Source of the DNA: Schistosoma mansoni
Lineage: Eukaryota; Platyhelminthes; Trematoda; Strigeidida; Schistosomatidae
Direction of reading: 5' to 3'
Length of the DNA: 64,000 nt
NCBI RefSeq assembly: GCF_000237925.1
Contig: NW_017386021.1
Coordinates: 992,001 to 1,056,000 of the forward strand
Part shown: in pieces, positions 50,670 through 63,515 of the stretch
Position numbering within the stretch: the first letter of the stretch is position 1
Layout: the number at the start of each line of letters is the position of its first letter
The notes under the pieces: generated by a model
What the model was told of the DNA's origin: nothing
The model's input: the letters and a program-made list of their open reading frames with translations, nothing else
Databases searched by the model: none
Translations under genes and position numbers: made by a program

Positions 50670-53600
50670 AGGAGGTTGAAAGATAAATTTAATAGATTAT
50701 CAATATATCGTGAATCGACTGATCTAATCTGGCTAGCAATTGCAGGGAATGTTGAGCACGACTTTTCCACTCGTGATCTAGTATGGATGCATGACCGAGT
50801 GTCACCGGCTAAATGAGTCCATCAAAATTAATGTGTCGCAATCCAATGTCGAAGACTTACAGAGCTATTTATTTTGAGGATTTTTTTACCGTTACACCGT
50901 CTATGCAATGCGTGAGTGGCATATATTATGATGGGATGTTCAGTGGAAATTCGGTTTCAAGAGTTAACTTTATTTTCATTTTTGTTTTTCTTCCGGAACT
51001 TTGAATGTGCTCCACTGACTTTTTCAAAACAGTTGCGTGTGGACAATCTAGGCACTTCTGTTAGTACCATTTTAAGTTTGGTACCGAATCAACCAGGTGC
51101 AGTCAGCCGTATGCCTGACTGAAACAGGCTCCCAAGAATATGAAAAATGAATAACTCTTACATAGATGAAGAGGCCTGCCTAAACAGTCGCTGGTTGTAT
51201 TTTATCAATTTGAATTCAGGCTTGAACTTTTTGGTGGATATAAGCGATGCACTTTTCCTCAGAATAAAGATGAACTCGGTCGAAAAACTGCCTCAGTCAC
51301 TCTTCAAATTGCCAACAAAACTTAAATTGCAATGTAAGAGCAGAAAACGTGAACAGCAGATTTGGGGTTTAGAAAGAGATCCGTCTGGCAGTTCACTGTA
51401 GCAGATCTAGAGCTAGTAATATCGGGAATAGGCTTTTTGGAGAAATACGAATTTCTAGTTGACACTGGAAAGCGATGTTGAACACTTGAAGAAACTTCGA
51501 ATTTCACAAATGTCAAATGAAGTCACACGCACAAATTCCGTCTGTAATAACTATTAAGTTACAGTATATACTGGCGAAATTCAGAAGTCTAATCCAATCC
51601 AATCCTCAACTTTCCAAAAATAAGCTAGAGGTGAGTCGTTTATTAAAAACAGAAGGCGCATCTGTCTTGCTAGATGCAAGAAACTAGCTCGAGATAGACG
51701 AATTTGATTACTTGCTACAAATAGGTAATATCCGTCCGTCTGATGATCGATAGGACTCTCCTCTAAATACATTTTAGGCTGAATTCTCGGGCTGTTTGGG
51801 CAAGTAAAAGAACTAAAAGATAAGCTTGCTCAAGCATGTTGGTTAACGTATTCGAGGTCCAACATCCTATTAGCTTTGATGGTAGTTGCTCCAAACAAAA
51901 CAGTAGGCGGTATGATTTATCACCTGGTTGGAAACGCCTGCAAACCGATTGCGTTCTCCTCGAAAAGAATCATACTAGCATAGACAAGATGCACTCCTTT
52001 AGGAAAAGAACTCGTAATGAACTGAAACTTTGAGCATCCCGGACACATGTTGGAAGGTAGGTAATTCGTAATTCACATGGACTATAAACTACTACCAACG
52101 CACTATGAGCTAAAGCCGTTAAATTTTTTGCTCGAGAAATCCGACACACTGGCCACATATTTCAGTTCACAAGTGATAAAAGATAATTCAAATGTCCGGG
52201 CAATCAGGAGGAGATGCAACATCTCCGCCAGGAATCAACAAAATACAACAAGCGACCTCAAATATTAAGGTGTTAGGAGACAACCAGAAATAGGATGAAG
52301 AATTCCAAAATCTACTTGAAGCAAACAATTCTAGTCTCAGACTAAAATAGCTACCATCACCTATTGTAGGTATTCTGATTTTGTGTGACGAAAACTAGGA
52401 TGCTGCCTCGACTTGTCGTTCCTAAAATTATGGGAAAATTAGTACTCAATAATTTCCATACCTTATCTCATACCAGCGTGAAAGCTACTACCAAACCTAT
52501 TTATATCGGACATACGAAGCGAACTTGACGAAAATGTACGCAAATGTGCTATTGAGTGTCCAACGTGTCAACATTCATAGGCTGACCATAGTATGGGTTA
52601 AACTTTCAGCGTTTTTCTACAGCCAGATGGACAATTCGCCCACGTTCACATCGACCGGTACGCCTTTTTCTAATTATTTATCTGCTTACATTGATAAGTT
52701 CACAAAGTTTTCAATAGCCATACCGATAGCCGACATAACAACTGAAGCAGTGGTCAAAACTTTCATTCAGAACTGGGTGACCATCTCTGATAAGCCATTT
52801 ATAACGACGACCGACAGAGGAGATATTCATGAATCCTAGTTATTCAACAATTTATTTAAACGTTTAGGGCCTAACAGAACACTTTCCAAAACATATCATC
52901 CTTAGACTAATAATATGGTAGAACGTTTTCACTGTCAGTTAAAATCTGCCTTAATATCACACCAAAAACCCACTATGTGGAGAGAATTCTTGCTACTAAT
53001 TACGCTGGTAACAATAGCAGATGTCAAGATTAATTCATAATTTTCAGGAGTACAACTAGTCTTAGGGATGACCTTAAAACTATTAGTCGAGTTTATCGAT
53101 CCATTTGCTGAATAAGAAAAGCCTTGTCTAGCAGGTTAATTGATCAACTGAACCGGTTAATACTTGTGAGCATTCACGAGCTACATATATACTTAAGGAT
53201 CTAAGCACTTTTGCCCATATCTGGATAATGTGTAACAAATCAAAGACACCACTCAGCACCTCGTTTGAAGGTTCATTATAATTTGCCTCAGAAAAACCCA
53301 AATATTTCGTACAAGAAGATAGGAATATAGACACAATAGGTACTAATAGCCCAAAACCGGGTTATCTAGACGGTGAACACATACATGTTGTATTAGACCG
53401 TTTATCTAATAGAATAATCACAATTGACAAGTAACAACGAGAATCCTTCACGTTTAGCCAAAAAAGTAAGATAACAACAACCGACTATTCATTCAGATAT
53501 ATCCACCGTTTTAGCTTAACTTTAACCACATATGTTCTAGAATTGTAATTTATTAATTTTTTGATTGTATTCAAACAAGAAAAACGAGAGATGTGTTCAT

Positions 53601-55100
53601 GTATCATTTCATAGTCCAAGTGTTATTTTTATTTCGGCATTAAAAAACTAGGCGGTTCGCCTTTGAGCGATCCAACAGGAACTATGAATCGAGTACACCA
53701 CAACAGCGGGAGGAAGTCACAAAGGAACGGTGGATCTTCCGCAGAAGTAAGTGATGTGTTCCTTCTACGAACATGGGATTGATAAATCTATATTTTTCGG
53801 CTTAAAGAAGAAGACGGAAAAATTTTGGATGGGAGGAGAGAACAAAACCTCTGTGGACATTTACTATTAAAACCTAACGGTGAACACTCGAAATAATGAC
53901 TAAATCAGAAAATAATACAGGCGAGTTCCACCAGTTCACCAGATGGTCTTTTATGTTTACAGTTCTTTATAACATCCAATATTTTACCTTTAATTTGTAC
54001 CGGTCTTATATATTATGTCGATGGAGAATCATATTCAAACTCGTGTTTGAAACAAGATTCTTCCAACGGTCCCAATAATGTACTATTGATTGAATAACAG
54101 CTTTCATATTAATTGCCTTTGACCGGAACAAAATTCAGTTGGAAGTTGAACGCATTTTAGTTAGACTTTTAAGACACGGATATGTTTAGCTCGAGAAATA
54201 TTTTCTCTCGGATCAGGTGTCGTTTTGGTGATCTTGACATGTATCATGTAATCATGTAATCTTATCTATGTGTCAATCGCAAGATAACATTCGCAAATAA
54301 AGCTGAGCCTATGAAATGATTACGCTATGAGATAAGTGGGAAGTGCATTTCAAGCATACACAACAAATAACTAAGTCTTAATGAAATATGGAGAGAATTC
54401 TATGATTAATGGAAGTGAACGGAATATTCCTAAACACGCATATTAGCAAACTGAGAATGTATAATTACTGAAAATTCACAGGTAATATCAGTTCTAAATA
54501 CAGAAGAGCTATTGCAAACCCATGTGAATATCATCATGTTGCAGCTGTAAATAAATCCCCAAAATCAATAGCTTTGTGAGTGTTCGACATTGGATGCTGA
54601 CAACATTGCTTTTAATGGACTTATTTAGCTAAAGGCGCTCGGCCATGCATCCGCATCAGATCACGGTTACGATCGGCATGCTCAACGTCTCCTGTGATCA
54701 CCAGCCATATTAGATCAGTCACTCCTCGGTATTGAGGATACGACTAGTATTCTAGTTTAACAACTAGCAACCAGTAGTATCTTCTATAATCGATCGTTCC
54801 CGGCCAAAGGAAATCAGAAGTCAGACGAGAAGAGGTAGGAAAGATATGTTTGATACGTTACCAATATATCGAGAGGCGTTCGTTCTTAGCTGACTACGGA
54901 AACGTAGGAGCTGTGTCCCACGCCGAGTTGCAACTTGATCTGGTACGGATGCATGACCGAAAGCCTTCAGTTAAACACGTCCACTTAAACAAAGTGGTCA
55001 GCATACAATGTCGAACACTTAGAAAGCTATTGATTTTGGGGAATTATTTACAGCTACAGTATATTGATAACCCATCAAACATATCTTGCAACCTCCTCGC
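50670..55100 (+). mobile_element. Ty3/Gypsy-type LTR retrotransposon, decayed
   Basis: Plus strand. Two related flanks, 50680-50900 and 54830-55060, share CAATATATCG, TGGATGCATGACCGA, AATGTCGAA and a TTTGGGGA/TTTTGAGGA-TTTTTTA block, and are probably LTR remnants. Between them are protease-like ISGIGFLEKYEFLVDTG (about 51418-51470) and an integrase core: FAHVHID (about 52630), IPIADITTEAVVKTFIQNWV (52720-52785), TTDRG (52810), MVERFHCQLKSAL (52915-52960). Most of the RT is missing and stops are frequent. Confidence 0.75.
52525..53100 (+). pseudogene. Gypsy integrase remnant
   Basis: Shows the integrase catalytic layout: a first Asp in HVHID, a second in ITTDRG, and Glu in NNMVERFH, the D-D-E order of Ty3/Gypsy integrases. 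It is broken by stops and frameshifts, for example after DIHES and after the WREFLLLITL block. Confidence 0.8.
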
Positions 55101-56010
55101 TTAGGACTTTTGAATTCACTGAGTGGGCGCGATTAAATTATAGTAGGTGTTACGGGTAACGTGTTGTCTAAATACAATACCTGTGGTATCTTCAATGTAT
55201 CTACATATGCTGCCGACTTCAGTTGATCGCGAATATACATTTTATGCAGTAATATAGAGCATGCTCGGTACTGGCTACTCGCAAACGTGTTTATACCTCA
55301 GCGAGACGAAAACAGGTTGGAGAATTTGTCCCCGTATACGGTACTCGCATGAAGAACTGCAGAAATGTATGTCAAATTTTATTTTGTCTACAAAAAAGTG
55401 CAAATCCACGGAAGGTTTTCGGAAAACAAGAATATTACCAATCCAGAAATTTTCAAATTAATTTTTGTCCTGAGAAGTGACAGATGACGTCTTTCAAACA
55501 TGCAGAAATATTCAGAATATATAAAAGATTTCAGACCTGTAGTTTATTATTTATCCGAATATTCAGACCTCCCAGGAGTCCTTTAAGAGGAAACTTGACT
55601 TATTCTTAAGGACTAAGGATAATACATTATTATGATTTACCAAATTCTTTTTTTCCTCTATTATCGTTAACATACCTAGGTTTTTGCCTGGAGGTATTGG
55701 TGATCCACTGCTACCAGACACGGAAGCCCGTTAAGCGAAAGCTTCTTCTATTCCGTCCTCAACCATTTGAACCATTTGAACAAATATATTTACTAATACT
55801 CACTACTCCTAATAATTGTTTCGGGCTTGAACATCCACGAAGCGAGCTCTTCTGCTCTTGAAATCCGAATTTTATCACCAAAGACTAAGAAGATATCAGT
55901 TTAAAAGATTATTTGTTTATCTGCTTGCAAGAGACTGTCGTTTGAAGGTCGAATATGGGTTGCTTTTTTAAATTTTGCCTTTATTCACTTTTGAGGTTTT
56001 ATGCGACGCT
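55101..56010 (+). other. Upstream region of the OSTM1-like gene
   Basis: AT-rich, no repeat recognised. It should contain the promoter. A TTG-led in-frame extension (55975-56010) precedes the ATG but adds residues upstream of a clean signal peptide, so it is not used. Confidence 0.4.
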
Positions 56011-56304
56011 ATGACACTCAAGAAGACTTTGAGTTCAATAATTTTCTTGTTGGCTATCTATTTCAAAGCATGTTCAACACTTGGTAATGACAGCACCAAT
56101 AGTAATGTTTGCATTGAGTACCGTAAAAACGTGTCGATATACGTTAAAAATATAATATACAACATGTCAACCAAAACCGCGCCCGTTTCCTTCTGTGGTT
56201 GGTGTAGTGAAACTGTATATAAGTTGAAAAAAGTACTAGGGAAGCAAGAGGCTTACAATGCAGATGGGAAGGCATGTGTTGATCTTCTGGCGAACACAGA
56301 GAGG
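56011..56304 (+). CDS. OSTM1: OSTM1-like exon 1
   Basis: 98 codons: signal peptide, VCIEYRKNVSIYVKNIIYNM, then APVSFCGWCSETVYKLKKVL and ACVDLLANTER. Without splicing the frame would stop at 56361. Confidence 0.87.
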
Positions 56305-58168
56305 GTGAGTCATTCTGAGCTTTGCCTTTTCTACCAGGGTAAACTTATTTATTCTTGGTAGTCCATTTATTTATCCATCTTCTAGAAACAAAGGATAATT
56401 CTTTTAAATAAACTCATATCCCCAGCTCCCCAGTTAAGCCATCTATATGAGAAGCCTGTATCACAGTTCCGTCTTCAAGTATTTTGTCCACATCTATTTA
56501 ACCAAGATTTTATACTTGTGGGCTGTTTTGAAAGCTTAAAGGTTTATTATGTGGCAGAAATATAATTTATGGTCGAACTAATTAAGGATAACAAGTCTTG
56601 GTTTTGGACTCGAAATTCATTCATCCATGTATTAAAACAGCATTTTGGGATTATAGGCGATGTCAATTCGTGATGAAAACCTTTACTGTGATTAACAACC
56701 GTACATGCTAGCTTCAAATCCTAGTGCATACTAATTTATAGCTCTCTCTTGACCCTGACAAGATGAATCGTCTCATGGTTGTCCATAAATTACAATCCCA
56801 TCGCTAAACTTATTAGAACTACCCCTTTTAGGTACTAGTAGGTCAGAAAATGGTGATAATTCAATTTCGCAGTCAAATTCATGCTTATGATCTTACTAGA
56901 ATGTGACGAAAGTAAGATGTTTCACATGACTTATCATCTCTTCTAGTGATGTTTAATTCTGACAGCAAAAAGAAAATCTCAAAAATATTGCCTTTAAAAG
57001 AGGATGTTGACCTCTAGTCGAATTAGTATCTCTCATTGGGTGTGATGAGTCAACGTTTAACAGTTACCTACTACCTTAAAGTTTGAATGTAGTCAAAGTA
57101 GGGTGACAGCAAACTCGAGAATATTTTTTCTCAAACATAGCTTCAAACCACAAAGTTAACGACACTTGCGTGGTAACTGCTTACAGACACCAAAGCAATA
57201 TTCATGTGAATAACCTTACTTCTTTTACTTTAAAGGTAAAAATGTCAGTTCATGTTATATCTGTGTATAATTTTGTTTTCGAACCTATTATGGTATCACT
57301 ATTCGGTTTTCAGGGTACAATAGATTCTATCGACTTCATTTTCGATAAATGGAATCGTTCCTTCTGCTCCCATTGTCTTGAAGAATTTTCTTCCGATCAA
57401 AACACCAGTCTATCAACGGGTTCTTTCAATAACATAGAAGGGTCTAGACATCTTTTACACACGGATTCTCTATACAACTTGCAAGTCTACAGTAAAAACG
57501 TGCGTACATTCTTCGAAAAGCTTGATGATGCTTTAAGTTGTTTCATGCAGTTCATCAATAATCCCAACATATCCATTCTTAATGTATTAAATTTCCCTTC
57601 GTCCAGCACCTTGAATATCAGTTCGACGGTTTGTCATAATTGTTCAGCAGCATATTATGGTCTCTTAGATTATTACACCAATAATCTTCTAAGATATAAC
57701 TCTCTAGAAGGAGAGCATCGAAATTTCCTCTTGAAAGAACATTCTAGTCATCGTTTTGCTGTATGTTTAGACGTACAAAATGCCATAAATCGCACACAAT
57801 GGGCTTGGTACAACTTATTTCGGTGCAGAACGGAGGAAGTTAGTCATATTGGCTTCTTCTTACCATTGATAGTTTGTGTCACATTCCTCATAATTTTCCA
57901 TTGCCTTGCCCAATCATTATGTCGTTATCCCGTCCATCTACTGGTATACAGGCCAAAACGTGTTGAACCTACCGTTAGAAATCAACGGATTCTTAGCACA
58001 GCTTCGATTCCGCGTGCCCAAATGTCATTAGTCCGATCTTATGGGAGCATTGGATCTGTGGAAGATAACACAATAGATTCTAATCTGATTGCAAAGGCAT
58101 ACTCACAACCTGATTCACTATTTGATAATCGCACAGTAGCAATCCGAACAACAGAATCCAGAGACTAA
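56011..58168 (+). CDS. OSTM1: OSTM1-like lysosomal membrane protein (two exons)
   Basis: Osteopetrosis-associated transmembrane protein 1 is the glycosylated beta subunit of the ClC-7 chloride/proton antiporter in lysosomes. Exons 56011-56304 and 57314-58168 join in phase 0 (GAGAGG|GTGAGT ... GTTTTCAG|GGTACA) to give 382 residues (human about 334). Residues 1-25 are a signal peptide (MTLKKTLSSIIFLLAIYFKA). Three CxxC pairs match the family: CGWC (62-65), CSHC and CHNC in exon 2. CLDVQNAINRTQWAWYNLF matches the human CIDVEDAMN segment. A single transmembrane helix lies at about 277-298 (GFFLPLIVCVTFLIIFHCLA), then an 84-residue cytosolic tail, longer than in vertebrates. Many N-x-S/T sites lie in the lumenal part. 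AATAAA at 58352-58357 fits as the polyadenylation signal. Confidence 0.88.
56305..57313 (+). other. OSTM1-like intron 1
   Basis: GTGAGT to TTTTCAG. AT-rich. A tRNA-like SINE relic may lie near 56650-56740 (GCTTCAAATCCTAGTGC resembles a box B). The open frame at 57170-57313 is read-through of intron sequence. Confidence 0.7.
57314..58168 (+). CDS. OSTM1: OSTM1-like exon 2
   Basis: 284 codons plus stop TAA. Contains the second and third CxxC pairs, the transmembrane helix and the cytosolic tail with Ser/Arg-rich sequence (SIPRAQMSLVRSYGSIGSVE). Confidence 0.9.
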   Translation, partial: GTIDSIDFIFDKWNRSFCSHCLEEFSSDQNTSLSTGSFNNIEGSRHLLHTDSLYNLQVYSKNVRTFFEKLDDALSCFMQFINNPNISILNVLNFPSSSTLNISSTVCHNCSAAYYGLLDYYTNNLLRYNSLEGEHRNFLLKEHSSHRFAVCLDVQNAINRTQWAWYNLFRCRTEEVSHIGFFLPLIVCVTFLIIFHCLAQSLCRYPVHLLVYRPKRVEPTVRNQRILSTASIPRAQMSLVRSYGSIGSVEDNTIDSNLIAKAYSQPDSLFDNRTVAIRTTESRD

Positions 58169-58351
58169 CAAAATATTACTTATTAGATTAATCAAGCTAA
58201 GTGTCTTTCACGCGATGATTTCATATTTTATATTTTTGCAAAATCAAAAACAATCCATTTAAACTTTTATTGTTTGGCATCTTAATTATTCTATTTTCTA
58301 AGTAATACTGTCTTTCATGATAACTTTCTACGTGATTTATCACCTCGTCTC

Positions 58352-58357
58352 AATAAA
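58352..58357 (+). terminator. Polyadenylation signal of the OSTM1-like gene
   Basis: AATAAA, 184 nt after the stop codon, in CTCAATAAAATGATG. Confidence 0.55.
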
Positions 58358-61300
58358 ATGATGTATTAAAAAATGACTTTATCTCGTGTTAAATAAGAAA
58401 ACGCAATATGTTCTATGTACCGAATCACATCCATAATGTGACCACACAAGAAAAGCAGTGAATGAGCTGGTTTTCCCTTACTCTTGTACATTATATTGTT
58501 AGCATAGTTTTCATCAGACAGCAAATCAGTTAGAGTCATATAAAAACATTTCCCAATGTCACAACGATAAAGATAGTTTCACTCTGTAAGCACTTTCAAA
58601 ATGTCAGAAAATAGGAGTCGTACTCCCTCAAACAAATTTATTATGTCCTAACGGTAAAAGAGCTTTCTTAAATGTCAATTCTAGCTCAATGTTCTTTTCA
58701 CAATCATAGTAAATTTTTACACTTTCAACTGTTGTGCAATTTGTACGTCAGGACATATTGTAAAATTAAATAACTTGACATTTGGATTTGTTGCATTCAA
58801 ATATCCTCTTAACAAACATTAATGATGAATCTTTATGTTCTCTCTGTAAGACAAAACCCTATTGTATAAGCGATGATTTTAATCCTGTTTTAGGGATTAG
58901 TCAGATCGAGGTTCTTTTTAGTAACTGGTGGTTGACTACTATTGACATAGACGGGAAATGATGAAATAAATCTGCTTGGTTTAATTTGTATATGTTCATC
59001 GGATTAATTGCGTCCATGAATAACAGAGTAACATAAGTAAAATGATAGAGTTTTTGGACGCATGTATTTCATCATTCATATATAAGAGACACAAGGCAAG
59101 ACCTGCCTACTCAAAATACTATTTATTACAAGCGTTAATGTAAGTCGTAATAATGAATAATCCGAGAAAGAAGATGGATACCAGGTTAGATAATAACTAT
59201 TCAGACACCGGCACGAGAAAAAGAGGTGCATGTGTCGAAGGTCATAGCTGCTTCTAAGGAGAATAGGGCTATTGGGAAGGTAAAAATGACTCAGTAGCCA
59301 CAAACTGACTGAACTATGAAAGTCTGTCCAAAAGGTAGAAAAAAATCAGGCGTTACCGAAGAACAACCATCACAAGTTTTTATGACAAGAAGATATACTG
59401 GTCTCTAGTTTTGTCACTTTAATTGTCTTACTGAGCCAAGTAAAACCTGCTGTGAAAATCCTGAAAAAACAGGTCATTATGATATCATACTTTTTGCCTG
59501 ATTTCTTGTAAAAGACAATACTTAGTTCGTTAGTGAAGATGTCATTGTTATAAAGAAATGTTCTTACATCTGTTTGAAATTTGTAGTGGGAAATTCGACC
59601 CTGCTTTAACAGTTGGAAATATTACACAAGCCCCCATCGTCCAAAATCAGTATTCTAAATTTGATCATATTATTTAGCTTTCAAGTTTCATCTTACGTTA
59701 AACAATTTTCCATCACCAGGTAGTTTATAATTGTCCACACAAGTAGTGTGTAAATTGCTGTTGAACTCAAACAGACCTTGCGACTATGTGGTACTTGCAC
59801 AGGTGATCCTATTAAGATGACTAGCACTGAGGTCTCATTAGCGATATTCTTGGCCTCTCAAGATATCAAGCTGGATGCAAATGATTGTATATATATAACC
59901 ACTACATTTATTTGACTATTAATTCGTTTAGCTGAGGCTAATGCGCAATCTTAACCTCGATTGGGATTAACGTTATTGTACGAAACTACAGCTAGATAAA
60001 ATTCAGACTGGGAATTCTCCAACTAATTTTTCACCAAGTAGTTTCCAGTTATTCGCTATTTCAGTAAGAGTGCAGCCTGTTTGTTCAGATCTTTAAATCT
60101 ATATGAATACTAAAGACACTTATTTACATTGTACAGTTACTTTATTCTAATCTCAGGGCTTATGAACCTGAAAAAATAAATGCAGATATAGTGACTGACC
60201 TTTTTAATCACAAGTAGACAAAGATATTAGTTAAAACGGTTTAAACCCGATGATGTTTCCTGGATTATGGCTTCCAACTTAAGAAATTGGAATACATAAG
60301 AGAGAACAACATAAAGTAGGTGATAAGTGGAACTGAGTAAAGTCTAGATATCATTAAAATGAAGGCAACTGCATAGCTAAAAGAATCTGACATCTTCAGT
60401 TAATGTGTTTAATTAATTGATTCCGATAATTAGTCGTTTCTTGCAAGATAGAATCTTTAAATAACTACTCGAAAGTTCGCTACGTTTGGTTTGCTGTGTG
60501 CATCCTAAGCAAAAGCTAATTACAATACTGCAATAATCAATTAAATCTTAACGGGTGAAAACTAATGTCAAAATTATAAAATGGATTTACTTTTTTACCA
60601 ATACTAATATAGGAAGTAAGATTTGTATATTATAGCAAAAGTGGAAACTGAAACAGTGAAGTTAATTCCTTAGAAAGTCAAAGTAGAACCAGTCGGATCT
60701 GTCGTACAAATTTAATCATTTTGTCTTGAAGCGTTACAATCTGATAAGCAAACCAGAGCTAGTTTGAACCCTGTACAAAAATGAAGACCAATGGAAACAA
60801 AAACAGATTACTGGTATGATAAAAAAGTATATGTTTGTGAAAGCACACTACAAAACAATATTCGTGAAATCGACGTTTAAGTATCTTCAAAATAATAGTA
60901 ACAATACAAAGTTTCCCAATGATAAAATATTCAAAACGTTCTTGTGAATTAAGCAAATAACGTTATTACTGAATGACGGTAGCTAAACTTCCTCCATCTA
61001 GATTGGTAAATACATCATAGTATCACTTAAATATGTCCAACTGAATGCAGAAAGTTTATCTGCAGCAACGACTAGATGCTGACTTTGTGGTTTGAAGATT
61101 AGGCGTTTGTTGCTAGATTTGAACGTCATAAATCCAGTCCTAGGTGGGGGCGAGGGTGCCCACCGTCGAGAAATCCCATATGAAGACAAAACAAGTATTT
61201 AGTGCTCCCTGTTTTCTAATGACTGGTTGGCTAAGGTTATTCCGTAACATAATGTATATTCTACTAAGCAAAAGACGTGGCTGGATAAATAAGACGCGAG

Positions 61301-63214
61301 CACTTAAACCACTGAGCCATAATCTAATGTCTCAGACTATCTTACACGAAACCGCTAGTTTCACTTGTTGGAGTCATAAAAATAACGGACATCGCGCTCC
61401 ATCCAATATATAGAGGCTCTGATTCAAACATAAAAATAGAAACATTGGTCACGAGAGTGAATCCATTTCTTGAAAAATGTACACTTTTACAGAGTTACAG
61501 TCTAAGCACTGAGTGTAGGCGTGACAACTTGAAGTTCCTGACCAACTATTTATCTACAAGTAATAGTTGTTGACGTTTAAGATGATTACTTTTTAACTGC
61601 CTTAATATCGCACATTAGTACCAGCAGATTCCGATAAAAGAGGCATTAACAGACTATGTTACATCTGGTATTGTCATTTCCATAATGAGTTGAACTATTT
61701 TGTTTATCGATTTTGTGTGTATGAATCCTTATCGGGAAGCAAAACTTCCATAACATTTGATTACGCCCATCAATTTATGTACAAGTAAATAGAAAGACGA
61801 CAAACTTACGAATTCAAAGTTCCGGCTCCTAAATGAGCGAGTAAGTGATACATATGACCTAGATAAGCACCTTTACCCAGGTTTCGATGAAAAATCTCCT
61901 AAAGAAAAGGGTACGAAATGAACATTAGAAACATAGTGCGTAGTAATTCAATAGATTGAATCATCACATACTTTAAGAACTATGATTAATGAGTACTAAA
62001 CGCATCAATGAAAGTAATGGGAAAATTACAGTTTGTGTCACGGGTATGATTTTTGAACACAATTGGTATTTGACATCCAATTAAAATAATTATGTCAACA
62101 GGTGTAGTGTCTAGCGATGAGAAATACTCACCTCTTAGGATAAAAAGCATTACTTTCAAAAACTATCTTGCAAAAAGATACATGGTATCGATTACCAGCT
62201 AGAAGGGAGTGTGGACAAAAACAGTTTGAGGAATTAAATACGACAAACTGCTAACATCTTAATACAAGTAGAGATGTTCCGTCGACTATGTCATCGAATG
62301 TAGCTGAATTTTTGTTATTTTGTGCGTTTAAAGTCAAAAGTATGGGTTTAATAGGAGCTTTCAGAGTGAGTGTCATTAGCATTGCTAATTCGAAATACGA
62401 ACTACTTCTGGAAAAGTAATTTCTCCGATTTCACTAATGCATAGGCTTTTATTGTCTTTAAGTAACCAGCACAGTTGCGTGTGATTCAGTAAAAATTTTT
62501 TAGATAACTTGGAAAAATAAATAAGTGACTTTCAAATATCGTCGGAAGAAACCAGTAAATGAACTTTCAGGTTGTCAAGTGAAGCAACAGATTTCACCAG
62601 TTGAAATTATTAGTTATAGATACTGTATTGCTGAAATGTACGTAGTATTTCATTGTCATTACTTTTTATATATCATGCACCTGGTTGGAGTAACCTTAAA
62701 ACTACACCCGAAAAACTGATTTTTCAGATTTATTATGATAATTAATTTGATCTCTTTTGCTGAGTACATCCGTAGGTTGAAATTTGAGTTCCTTTTTTCA
62801 CTGGAAGCAAATTACATGCTCACTTTAAGATGAACAGCATTTGTAGAAAGAAAACTTAAGACGTTAGTTTTCCACTTTTATCCCTGAAAAACCTGGACCA
62901 TAAACAAGCAAACTATCTATATACTGGTCTATACGTAAATGGGATGGCAAACAAGTATATTAAATGAAGGTAACCCCTCACTTAAATCAGATGGAGAAAT
63001 TTCGAAAATGAGAAAGTAATGTGTGGTTTTTGTATACATACGAGACTTTTCATTGACAGACACCGAAAATTACACAATTTACTGAGTCCTATCCAACTGA
63101 AAAGACATTCAAGTGTAAGTTTGAGTAACGAAGAATATTCATTGGAGTTGTCTGCTCCTAGCATATTTATTTAATTGCCGGCTTACTTCATTTCTGGATT
63201 CATTAGCATTTGGA
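58358..63214. other. Unassigned AT-rich intergenic DNA
   Basis: No convincing exon. A minus-strand tRNA-like patch near 61270-61325 (TATGGCTCAGTGGTTTAAG then TGCTCGCG) suggests another old SINE head. The remaining small ORFs look like chance. Confidence 0.4.
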
Positions 63215-63515
63215 TTGAGCCTAGTAGGTAGGTTTAGAATATCCATTTGGGGTCCCAGAGGTTATTGAAATCAATGGTTGGAGACGTTAGGTGACGTGGT
63301 TTAGAACCAGCTGTAGTAGCAAAGATGCATTCACTATTCGTGTTCTCTTAGGTTGTGAGTCTTGAAAGTTTATATTTATGATTTTTGTCTAATCGTTTCT
63401 ACTCCTACAACTGATGTTGACACTACTTCTCCTACTCTTGGATTCCTCTTAACAATCTTGCTGAGCTAATAGGGTGTAGCAACTTGAACTGACCACGTCT
63501 GTTCCTGATCCTACA
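63215..63515 (+). mobile_element. RTE/SR2-like LINE, 3' fragment
   Basis: Plus strand. Reads WGPRGY*NQWLETLGD and RCIH, the C-terminal signature seen at 1650-1800 and 44830-44930, followed by a 3' UTR with GAGCTAATAGGGTGTAGCAAC matching the other copies. Stops in frame; heavily 5' truncated. Confidence 0.75.
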
